This document shows positions 23,522 through 30,624 of a stretch of 64,000 bases of DNA, one piece after another. Below the pieces are notes generated by a model that had not been told where the DNA came from, searched no databases, and worked only from the letters and a program-made list of their open reading frames with translations. The stretch is from Chitinophaga rupis. GTDB taxonomy: Bacteria > Bacteroidota > Bacteroidia > Chitinophagales > Chitinophagaceae. The stretch is from positions 62,001 through 126,000 of the forward strand of contig NZ_FOBB01000013.1 of assembly GCF_900109685.1 (NCBI RefSeq). Reading direction: 5' to 3'. The position numbers and the translations under genes were made by a program. Position 1 is the stretch's first letter; every line of letters starts with the position of its first letter.

Positions 23522-25129
23522 ATGTCAAACAATAGAAAGCTGAATGTTTTTTTACCCCTCTTATTTGCAATTGTGCTGGCGCTGGGAATGTACCTGGGTT
23601 ATAAAATGCCCGGAGCGCAAAGTGGAAGCACCGTACTTTTTAGCCGGGGCGGCCGCAGCGCTTTACAGGAAACCATGGACCTTATTAAAGTAAAATACGT
23701 GGATACCTTAAAGGTAGACGACCTGCAGCAGGAAGCTATAGATGGTTTATTAACCCACCTGGATCCACACTCCATATACATACCACCTACCAACCTGGCC
23801 GAAGTGAATGAAGACCTGGAAGGTAATTTTGAAGGTATTGGCGTGGAGTTTAACATTACGGATGATACTGTGAATGTAGTGGCAGTGCTGGCCGGCGGCC
23901 CTTCTGAAGCAGCCGGGGTATTGACAGGCGATAAGATCCTTAAGGTGAATGACAGCCTGCTGGTAACCGGAAACGGCATTACATCCGACAAGATCCGCAA
24001 GCTGCTGCGGGGGCCTAAAGGATCTGAAGTAAAAGTAACCATGCTGCGCCGTAACAAACAGATGGACATCCGGATCAAACGCGGTGTAATTCCCCTGTAC
24101 AGCGTGGATGCCAGCTACCTTATTACACCCAAGATAGGTTACATTAAGATCAGCAAATTTGCGGCTACCACTTACCAGGAGTTTATGGATGCCCTGCGCA
24201 AGCTGCAAAGACAGGGTATGGAAAAGCTGGTGATAGACCTGCGCCAGAACCCTGGCGGCTTCCTGGATGCTGCTACCCGCATTGCCGATGAGGTGCTGGA
24301 TGGTAATAAGCTGATCCTTTATACAAAAGGTAAAAGCTACCCGCGTACGGATTACAAATGTGAAAAACCCGGATTGTTTGAAAAAGGCGCCCTGGCAGTG
24401 CTTACGGATGAAGGCTCAGCCTCCGCCAGCGAAATACTGGCCGGCGCCATACAGGACTGGGACCGCGGGCTGATAATAGGCCGCCGTACTTTTGGCAAGG
24501 GCCTGGTGCAGGAACAGTTTGACCTGAGCAACGGAGGTGCGTTAAGGTTAACAGTGGCGCGTTATTACATTCCCTCCGGCAGAAGCATTCAAAAATCTTA
24601 CAGCAACGGCCGCGAAGCTTATGATGAGGATATTATGAACCGTTATACGCATGGAGAGCTGTTAAACAAGGATAGTATTAAACAGGCAGATACCATCCCG
24701 TATAAAACGGCCAAAGGCCGCTTGGTATATGGCGGCGGCGGTATTACCCCGGATATATTTATACCTTTTGATACTTCCCGCTTTTCTGCAGTATTAACGG
24801 ATATGTACACACGTAATACCTTCAGCAACTTTGCCTACAAGTATTACAATACCCACCAGGATGTGCTGAACCGTTATAAAGATGCATCCGGATTTACCCG
24901 GCAGTTTACGGTAACGCCGGAGCTGTATAATGATTTCCTGAGCTATGCCCGTAAAGACAGCATTCATACAGAGCGGGTAACGGCTAAAGATGAAACGGAG
25001 ATCCGCGACCGTATTAAAACCATGCTGGCAAGGCAGCTATACCGTACCGAAGGTTTTTATGAAGTGATCAATGCCGGCGATCCGCTGGTAAAACGCGCGG
25101 TAACGGAATTAGAGAAAGCAAAAGAATAG
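23522..25129 (+). CDS. C-terminal processing peptidase, S41 family
   Basis: A 535-residue periplasmic protease of the CtpA/Prc type. One N-terminal membrane segment (about 9-28) anchors it; a PDZ domain spans about 80-170 (GIGVEFNITDDTVNVVAV, GDKILKVNDSLL); the peptidase domain carries the serine motif DEGSASASE (D296-E304) and the lysine in FGKGLVQEQ near 326, the Ser/Lys dyad of the family. The LRQNPGG motif near 240 also fits. Start at ATG 23522; the TTG upstream would add seven unlikely residues. A strong terminator follows. Confidence 0.92.
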   Translation: MSNNRKLNVFLPLLFAIVLALGMYLGYKMPGAQSGSTVLFSRGGRSALQETMDLIKVKYVDTLKVDDLQQEAIDGLLTHLDPHSIYIPPTNLAEVNEDLEGNFEGIGVEFNITDDTVNVVAVLAGGPSEAAGVLTGDKILKVNDSLLVTGNGITSDKIRKLLRGPKGSEVKVTMLRRNKQMDIRIKRGVIPLYSVDASYLITPKIGYIKISKFAATTYQEFMDALRKLQRQGMEKLVIDLRQNPGGFLDAATRIADEVLDGNKLILYTKGKSYPRTDYKCEKPGLFEKGALAVLTDEGSASASEILAGAIQDWDRGLIIGRRTFGKGLVQEQFDLSNGGALRLTVARYYIPSGRSIQKSYSNGREAYDEDIMNRYTHGELLNKDSIKQADTIPYKTAKGRLVYGGGGITPDIFIPFDTSRFSAVLTDMYTRNTFSNFAYKYYNTHQDVLNRYKDASGFTRQFTVTPELYNDFLSYARKDSIHTERVTAKDETEIRDRIKTMLARQLYRTEGFYEVINAGDPLVKRAVTELEKAKE

Positions 25130-25141
25130 ATTAACATTTAT

Positions 25142-25189
25142 AAATAAAAAGGGTGAAAGGCAAGTACTGCTTTTCACCCTTTTTTATTT
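25142..25189. terminator. Intrinsic terminator after the S41 protease
   Basis: AAATAAAAAGGGTGAAA, loop, TTTTCACCCTTTTTTATTT: a long stem with A and T flanks that can work in both directions. Confidence 0.9.
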
Positions 25190-25202
25190 ATACCATCTGC
25201 TA

Positions 25203-25238
25203 AAAAAACAAAGGCCATTCCATCCGGAACGGCCTTTA
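25203..25238 (-). terminator. Intrinsic terminator after the small lipoprotein gene
   Basis: On the minus strand AAAGGCCGTTCC, loop GGAT, GGAATGGCCTTT (one mismatch) is followed by GTTTTTTT. Confidence 0.85.
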
Positions 25239-25278
25239 ATAACTTCTTGTAAGAAAGCTACAATAGCTTTCAACACAA

Positions 25279-25485
25279 TTAGTGATGTGCAGCGCTATCA
25301 GCAGCGGGAGCAGCAGTTGTGTCAGTCATAGTTGAATCAGGAGTAGCTACTGAAGAATCAACGGGAGCAGCAGACAGGGTGTCAACAGCTGTAGTTGTAG
25401 AATCAGTAGTTTCTGAAGATGCACCGCTGTTACAAGCTACGAAGGTCATACCTGCAGCGATGGCGAACACGAATAATTTTTTCAT
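25279..25485 (-). CDS. Small low-complexity lipoprotein
   Basis: A 68-residue protein: MKKLFVFAIAAGMTFVACNSG is a lipoprotein signal with lipobox FVAC. The mature part of about 50 residues is almost only S, T, D, A, P and V (repeats like TTDSTTTAVDTLS and DSTMTDTTAAPAADS). It is acidic and probably disordered, a type frequent in Bacteroidota envelopes with no assigned function. I chose the internal ATG at 25485 because of the signal peptide; the longer frame adds a non-signal stretch. Confidence 0.7.
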   Translation of the reverse strand: MKKLFVFAIAAGMTFVACNSGASSETTDSTTTAVDTLSAAPVDSSVATPDSTMTDTTAAPAADSAAHH

Positions 25486-25593
25486 ACTCTGTAAGTGATT
25501 AGTTTTAAGATCACGCAAATTTATATAAATAAATTTGAATATAAAATATGTATTTTTATAATGTGTTGTACTTGTGGACTTTTTCCCCAATAA

Positions 25594-26907
25594 TTACTTC
25601 TTCCTGAAAAATATTCTTAAAGGAACCCCTTGAAAATCAAAATTTGAGCGTATCTGGTTCTCCAGATAGTTCCTGTAAGGCGGTTTCACATCATCCGGCA
25701 AATTGCAGAAAAAGGCAAAAGCGGGGGTATATGTGGGCAGCTGCGTTACATATTTAATACGTATAGGCGTGCCCCTTACTACCGGTGGGTGGTAAGATTC
25801 AATGGCCTTTAACATAACATCATTCAGCTTGGAGGTAGGTATTTTTTGCCTGCGGTTCTCATATACCTTCAGGGCCTCTTCTATCGCTTTGAAAATGCGT
25901 TGTTTTTCCGGTACAGAGGTAAAAATGATGGGCACATCTGAGAACGGCGCCAGTCTTTTCTTTAGCTCCGCCTCATAATCACGGGCGGTATTGGTTTCCT
26001 TTTCTATAAGGTCCCACTTATTTACCAGCACCACCATGCCCTTGGCTTTTTTAACAGCCAGGCTAAAAATGGCGAGGTCCTGTGCAGTAATGCCTTTGGT
26101 GGCATCCAGCATCAGCAGGCACACATCTGCTTCGTCCATGGCCTTAATAGCACGGATCACTGAATAAAATTCCAGGTCCTCATGTACTTTGTTCTTGCGG
26201 CGTACCCCGGCGGTATCTATCAGCACAAAATCTTTCTGGAATAATTTGTAGTGGGTATGAATAGTATCGCGCGTAGTGCCGGGAATATCGGATACAATGT
26301 TGCGCTCCTCTCCTACCAATGCATTCAGCAAAGATGATTTACCTACGTTCGGCTGCCCGATGATGGCTATTTTAGGCAGATCGTCATCTTTAGGCTCTGC
26401 CTGCAGCTCTTCAGGGATCAGGGTGGCTACTTCATCCAACAGCTCACCGGTACCACTACCGGTAATGGAGGAAAGGAAGTAGATCTTTTCAAAGCCCATG
26501 CTATAAAATTCGGTAGCTTCCAGCAGGCGCTCCCCGTTATCTACTTTATTAATAACAAGGAATACCGGTTTGGAAGAGCGGCGTAACATATCTGCTACTT
26601 CCGCATCCAGGTCGGTAATGCCGGTGGTAACATCGCACATGAACAGCAGCACGTTGGCTTCTTCCATGGCTATTTTCACCTGCTTGCGGATCTCCCGCTC
26701 AAAAATATCTTCACTATTGGCCACAAAACCACCGGTATCTATTACGTTGAACGTTTTACCGTTCCAGTCGGCAATACCATACTGACGGTCGCGGGTAACA
26801 CCGCTTATATCATCTACGATGGCTTTGCGCTGCTCCAGCAAACGGTTAAACAGGGTAGATTTACCCACATTTGGACGACCGACGATGGCGACTGTAAATC
26901 CTGACAT
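25594..26907 (-). CDS. der: Ribosome assembly GTPase Der (EngA)
   Basis: A 437-residue protein with two tandem GTPase domains and a C-terminal KH-like domain, acting in 50S subunit assembly. G1 motifs: GRPNVGKSTLFN (about 10-21) and GQPNVGKSSLLN (about 187-198); G3 DTGG and DTAG; G4 NKVD and NKWD. The KH-like part is about 355-437. The era gene lies 93 bp upstream on the same strand, with a hairpin between them. Confidence 0.97.
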   Translation of the reverse strand: MSGFTVAIVGRPNVGKSTLFNRLLEQRKAIVDDISGVTRDRQYGIADWNGKTFNVIDTGGFVANSEDIFEREIRKQVKIAMEEANVLLFMCDVTTGITDLDAEVADMLRRSSKPVFLVINKVDNGERLLEATEFYSMGFEKIYFLSSITGSGTGELLDEVATLIPEELQAEPKDDDLPKIAIIGQPNVGKSSLLNALVGEERNIVSDIPGTTRDTIHTHYKLFQKDFVLIDTAGVRRKNKVHEDLEFYSVIRAIKAMDEADVCLLMLDATKGITAQDLAIFSLAVKKAKGMVVLVNKWDLIEKETNTARDYEAELKKRLAPFSDVPIIFTSVPEKQRIFKAIEEALKVYENRRQKIPTSKLNDVMLKAIESYHPPVVRGTPIRIKYVTQLPTYTPAFAFFCNLPDDVKPPYRNYLENQIRSNFDFQGVPLRIFFRKK

Positions 26908-26917
26908 ATACTTTTAA

Positions 26918-26982
26918 TTACGAATTTTTTAATTACGAATTACGAATTATGATTGCGTTGACCCAATTCGTAATTCGTAATT
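26918..26982. repeat. Perfect AATTACG hairpin between era and der
   Basis: AATTACGAATTACGAATT (26931-26948) and its exact reverse complement (26965-26982) enclose a 16-nt loop. A partial extra copy AATTACGAATT is at 26916-26927. It fills most of the gap between era (stop at 27000) and der (start at 26907). Same family as 12331-12552. Confidence 0.85.
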
Positions 26983-26999
26983 AAATAATTGAACATTGA

Positions 27000-27866
27000 T
27001 TAATATCCGTATTCCCTTAAGAACGTTTCGTTATCCCGCCACTTGCTTCTGACTTTTACGAACAGTTCCAGGAAAACTTTTTGTCCTATGAATTTTTCGA
27101 TATCCTGACGGGCCAGGGTACCTATCTGGCGGATTGATTTTCCTTTCTCTCCCAGGATGATGGCTTTCTGCGTTTCGCGTGTTACCACTATCTCTGCGGT
27201 GATCTTTACCAGCGTTTGCTTTTCCTGGTACTGGGTTACAACGACGGTTGTATGGTAGGGAATTTCTTCCTGAAATAACTGGAAGATCTTTTCACGGATC
27301 ATCTCGCCAACAAAAAAGCGTGTAGACTTATCCGTTAAAGTATCGTCCGGGTAAAAAGGCTCGCTTTCCGGCAGCAGGGCCACGATCTGGTTCAGCAGCT
27401 CGGGGATGCCTTTTTTCTGTACGGCAGAGATGGTCACCACTTTTGCTTTGCCCCAGGCTTCGCACTGGGCCTGTACGGCAGCCAGCGGCTCCTTTTCGAG
27501 CACATCCATTTTATTCAGCACCAGGATGCAGGATGCTTTCTGCTTCAGGGAATCAAACAGCTCCAGGTTCTCTGCCACATTATCTTTCACATCCATGATC
27601 AGCAAAGCTACGTCTGCATCTTCCAGGGCGGATTTTACCGCGCCCATCATTTTCTCATGTAATTTGTACTTTGGATCAATGATGCCGGGGGTATCTGAAA
27701 AAACGATCTGGTATTCCGGTGCCGTAACAATGCCGGTAATGCGGTGGCGGGTGGTTTGTACTTTCGGGGATATAATAGCCAGCTTTTCACCTATGAGGGC
27801 GTTAAGCAGGGTGCTTTTACCTGCGTTGGGCTTACCGAAAATATTTACAAATCCTGCTTTGTGCAT
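27000..27866 (-). CDS. era: Ribosome assembly GTPase Era
   Basis: A 288-residue GTPase with G1 GKPNAGKSTLLN (about 11-22), G3 DTPG, G4 NKMD and a C-terminal KH domain (about 200-285, ending FLREYGY, with GEKGKSIRQIG as the RNA-binding GxxG loop). Era binds the 3' end of 16S rRNA during 30S maturation. First gene of the probable era-der unit. Confidence 0.97.
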   Translation of the reverse strand: MHKAGFVNIFGKPNAGKSTLLNALIGEKLAIISPKVQTTRHRITGIVTAPEYQIVFSDTPGIIDPKYKLHEKMMGAVKSALEDADVALLIMDVKDNVAENLELFDSLKQKASCILVLNKMDVLEKEPLAAVQAQCEAWGKAKVVTISAVQKKGIPELLNQIVALLPESEPFYPDDTLTDKSTRFFVGEMIREKIFQLFQEEIPYHTTVVVTQYQEKQTLVKITAEIVVTRETQKAIILGEKGKSIRQIGTLARQDIEKFIGQKVFLELFVKVRSKWRDNETFLREYGY

Positions 27867-27917
27867 TGCTGTAATTTTTTCCGTTAAGGGGTTTTATAAG
27901 GCCTTAACGAAATAAAA

Positions 27918-27948
27918 TAAAAAAAGCCGAATTACTCCGGCTTTTTTA
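27918..27948. terminator. Intrinsic terminator between the tRNA region and era
   Basis: AAAAAGCCG, loop, CGGCTTTTTT forms a 9-bp stem with A and T flanks. Confidence 0.8.
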
Positions 27949-27955
27949 AATGTTT

Positions 27956-27982
27956 TTGTAGTGATGAGAGGATGTTGAACTA
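27956..27982 (-). pseudogene. Degenerate 3' end of a tRNA-fMet-like gene
   Basis: On the plus strand TTTTGTAGTGATGAGAGGAT is followed by GTTGAAC; the intact tRNA 100 bp away has TTTTGTAGCGAGGAGAGGAT followed by TCGAAC. Roughly 18 of 21 positions of the 3' acceptor and T arm agree with one inserted base. The sequence beyond (to about 28010) no longer folds as a tRNA by eye. It could be a decayed second tRNA or a partial duplication. Confidence 0.4.
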
Positions 27983-28021
27983 CCGGCCACCGACCTACGG
28001 ATGTCTTATTTCTCTCTTAAA

Positions 28022-28047
28022 CAAAAAATCCCGACCTCTGCCGGGAC
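28022..28047 (-). terminator. Terminator of the tRNA gene
   Basis: On the minus strand TCCCGG, loop CAGAGGT, CGGGA is followed by TTTTTTG, 11 bp after the tRNA 3' end. Confidence 0.75.
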
Positions 28048-28057
28048 TTCTCTTTTG

Positions 28058-28129
<72 letters not shown>

Positions 28130-28284
28130 ATGTGGGTGCAAAGGTAAGGGGATGATTTATTACTGCCAAATCTTTTTCAAAAAAAGTTTGAAGCGATTTG
28201 CTTTTATTTTCGTTTTACTGGAATTGTTTGGCGACCATCATATACTTTATTAAATTAATAACTTACAAGCGTACTTTACAAGCT

Positions 28285-29043
28285 ATGGCCAAACAATCTT
28301 CCTTATCCCTAAGCGTCCCAAATCCGTGCCAACAGGCGTGGAATGAAATGACACCTAGTAACGAAGGCCACTTTTGCAGTCATTGCAACAAAACAGTGAT
28401 CGACTTCACGCAGCTTACAGATGAACAGGTTGCTGCTGTTTTTAAAAATACCAGCGGCAAGATCTGCGGGCGTTTTACTGCTTCGCAACTGGATCGTGAC
28501 CTGAATGCACCGCGGCCAGCACACCACAATCCTTTTATTCCGGCTGCTGTAATGACGGCTGCGCTTGTTACTGCAGCTGTTAACAGTGATGCGCAGGCGG
28601 GCAAGGTTGTTATGCAGGTCACACAAACACCGGCGCCCGCCGTAGCCACACAGCCTGTTGCGGAAAAAGATACTGTTCCAGCAAGCGATATAATACATAC
28701 AGTTAGCGGGAAAATTACAGACAGTACCGGCGCTCCGCTACCCTGGGCAACTATTATGATCAAGAATAGCCAGTCTGGTGTTGTTCCGGATGCAAACGGA
28801 CAGTTCAGTCTCAGCATTCCTGAAAATCTTGCCGGTACAGCCAATATAATGGTATTCAGCTGTGTAGGTTATATGTCACAGGAGATGCCATTAACTGGTA
28901 CAAGGGAACAGTTTGCCAATCTGAAAGTGGTTATGTATGAATATCCAATGCTTATGGGAGATATGGTGGTTGCAGGTGGCGCTGTTGTTCGCAAACGAAA
29001 CCTGTGGCAAAGAGTGAAGTACTTTTTCCAGAGATTGATCTGA
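28285..29043 (+). CDS. Membrane protein with N-terminal CxxC motif and carboxypeptidase-regulatory-like domain
   Basis: A 252-residue protein from the ATG at 28285 (MAKQSSLSLSVPNPCQQAW). The N-terminus has a Cys-rich FCSHCNKTVIDFTQLTDEQV motif known from a frequent Bacteroidota family, a membrane segment at about 84-104 (the AAVMTAALVTAAVNSDAQA stretch), then a Greek-key carboxypeptidase-regulatory-like domain (about 137-215, HTVSGKITDSTGAPLPWATI) that in SusC-type proteins precedes the plug. The tail is basic (RKRNLWQRVKYFFQRLI). Function unknown; the topology suggests a periplasmic domain interacting with TonB-dependent systems. The open frame continues upstream but the family start is the one chosen. 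Confidence 0.75.
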   Translation: MAKQSSLSLSVPNPCQQAWNEMTPSNEGHFCSHCNKTVIDFTQLTDEQVAAVFKNTSGKICGRFTASQLDRDLNAPRPAHHNPFIPAAVMTAALVTAAVNSDAQAGKVVMQVTQTPAPAVATQPVAEKDTVPASDIIHTVSGKITDSTGAPLPWATIMIKNSQSGVVPDANGQFSLSIPENLAGTANIMVFSCVGYMSQEMPLTGTREQFANLKVVMYEYPMLMGDMVVAGGAVVRKRNLWQRVKYFFQRLI

Positions 29044-29386
29044 TATTTATCTACTTATTTTTTTTAGATAGCTTCCCTTCCGGAGATTCCGTAATGCGAG
29101 CTTTGATTGCTTTTGCAAAAATTTAGGCTGGAGCCTTAATTAGGTATAAATTAAGGCTCCAGCCTAAATTAAAGATGCTTGCGTTTATTGCCAACTTAAA
29201 CAAGATCAGCTCTGGAAAGAGCCGGATCGTTTAATCCATTAACAATATTGGCCCTTTAATAATTTAACCAATAATGGCCTGTCCCTTTCGTTCCTCCCGC
29301 TTTTGCCGCCCTATTCCCCGCAAACGGCCTATTCCCTTTCATTGAATGAATATCAATTCAATGCGGGAGTTTGTTTCGCAACATAA
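29044..29386. other. Noncoding convergent region, first part
   Basis: No gene is supported. It contains the perfect palindrome 29120-29170, a near repeat of GGCCTGTCCCTTTCGTTC (29276-29293) as GGCCTATTCCCTTTCATT (29326-29343), and a small inverted repeat CATTGAAT/ATTCAATG (29340-29363). These may be decayed units of the array that follows. Confidence 0.6.
29120..29170. repeat. Perfect 22-bp palindrome
   Basis: The arms 29120-29141 and 29149-29170 are exactly complementary (core AGGCTGGAGCCTTAA) with a 7-nt loop. No T run follows on either side, so it is not a typical intrinsic terminator. Confidence 0.9.
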
Positions 29387-29965
29387 AATAAGACCGGCCC
29401 TTGACAAGGCGGGTCGTCTATTAATCGTTTACAACTCAAAATGCTGACCGGCTAACCCCTTAACCGGTCAGTTACAATATACCAACCCTGAAAAAGGCAG
29501 GCGTTTTCCTATGAACTACAATCAAACACTTTAATTACATCATGCCCTGCCGGCTTTCCCGGCAGCTATAGTAAATACGTTAATAGCTTAAAGTGAACCA
29601 GCCTTTGAAAAAGCCGGTCTGTTCCTTTCATGTAAAACATAATCCTCAAAATAAACCCAAGGTCATGCGCCGGCTAAACCAGCAGCATGCCCCTAAACAA
29701 TCACCAACCCTGGAAAAGGCCGGCCAATCATAACCATATGATATGAAAACCAAACTTCCAGGCTGACGCTTATACCGCAGCTGCAATATTCTAATAGTAT
29801 AAGGTAATACCGGCCCTGGACAAGGCCGGCCGGTTAAATGAACAAACCATTGAACAAAAAATTCCCCACTACCGGTTATCCCGGCAGCAGTATATAACAA
29901 GCTAATAATAGTCTGGTAATGCCAACCCTGGAAAGAGCCGGCCCATTATGCTATGAATTACATAA
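29387..29965. repeat. Tandem array of about six degenerate 85-116 bp units
   Basis: Units begin near 29387, 29479, 29595, 29701, 29807 and 29919. Each starts with ACC(A/G)(A/G)CCCTGGAAAAGGCCGG-like sequence, which folds as CCGGCC/GGCCGG in the fifth unit, and has a second GC-rich hairpin in the middle (CTGCCGG-CTTTC-CCGGCAG in the second unit) between AT-rich spacers ending TAATAGT-xx-GGTAAT. Unit lengths are not multiples of three and no frame stays open, so this is not a protein repeat. The last unit reaches the ssb stop codon. It is not a CRISPR array, because the whole unit is related and spacers are not unique. Confidence 0.65.
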
Positions 29966-29970
29966 CACCT

Positions 29971-30372
29971 CTAAAACGGTAAATCGTCTGCCGGTTGTTC
30001 CTGCAGGGCATCATCTTCTAAAATGCCTGCGGTGGCAGCTTTGGAGTGATCATCATGACGGCGGCCATTTAACAGCTGCACATTGTGCACACGCAGCCTT
30101 AGCTGGCCAATAGCTTCACCAGCGTTGTTCTTATAAGCATCTGCTACCGGTGTACCTTCTACATACACTTGGGTGCCCTGCGTTAAATAAGGGGCCATGT
30201 TCACACGGTCCCAGAGGGCACAATCTACCCAGGTAGTTCTTTCCTGGGGCACACCTTGCTGACTTTTGAAACGCTCTGTATGAGCTACGCTGAAGCTTAA
30301 TACGGTTTTTCCTGCGGCTTCTCTCTGTACGGCATCTTTGCCGAGATAGCCAATGATCTGCAGTTTAATCAT
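29971..30372 (-). CDS. ssb: Single-stranded DNA-binding protein
   Basis: A 133-residue OB-fold protein (about 1-105: MIKLQIIGYLGKDAVQRE, FSVAHTE, TTWVDCALWDRV, VYVEGTP) with a short linker and the acidic tip DDLPF that recruits replication and repair partners. The short tail is typical of a second, non-essential-type SSB in Bacteroidota; another copy with rpsF may exist elsewhere. It has its own transcription unit, and its 3' side is the tandem array. Confidence 0.92.
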   Translation of the reverse strand: MIKLQIIGYLGKDAVQREAAGKTVLSFSVAHTERFKSQQGVPQERTTWVDCALWDRVNMAPYLTQGTQVYVEGTPVADAYKNNAGEAIGQLRLRVHNVQLLNGRRHDDHSKAATAGILEDDALQEQPADDLPF

Positions 30373-30518
30373 CAGTTAAAATTTAAATGGTCGGTTAACG
30401 ATACGGTTAACTGGTTAAAAAATAGGGTGAAATAAAAATCGAGAGAGAGATGCGGGATGGAAATTAGTATAAAATAATTAACCGGAAAAATATTTTCTTT
30501 TTTTTAATAACGCAGATA

Positions 30519-30526
30519 TAACTTTG
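30519..30526 (+). promoter_or_regulatory. -7 element upstream of the TPP riboswitch
   Basis: TAACTTTG matches TAnnTTTG, about 20 bp before the riboswitch; transcription would begin near 30533. Confidence 0.45.
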
Positions 30527-30540
30527 TGCTGTTATAATTC

Positions 30541-30618
30541 AACTAAAGGGGTGCCTTACTGTCAGGCTGAGATCACACCCATTGAACCTATGACCAGGTA
30601 ATGCTGGTTAGGAAAAAC
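30541..30618 (+). promoter_or_regulatory. TPP (thi-box) riboswitch
   Basis: The conserved thi-box parts occur in order: GGGGTGCC, GGCTGAGATCACACCC, GAACCTATGACCAGGTAATG and CTGGTTAGGAAA. The outer helix can use CTAA (30543-30546) and TTAG (30608-30611). The aptamer ends about 7 bp before the ATG of the receptor gene, so control is probably at translation start, by hiding the initiation region when thiamine pyrophosphate is bound. Confidence 0.92.
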
Positions 30619-30624
30619 ATAGCA

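Noticed and set aside
29120..29170. Intrinsic terminator
   Set aside because: The stem is perfect but AT-rich at its base, and no T run follows on either strand.
29646..29900. 84-residue open frame on the minus strand in the array
   Set aside because: Unit lengths are not multiples of three and the frame is not kept between units.
29387..29965. CRISPR array
   Set aside because: Units are about 110 bp and related over their whole length; no unique spacers of constant size and no cas genes.
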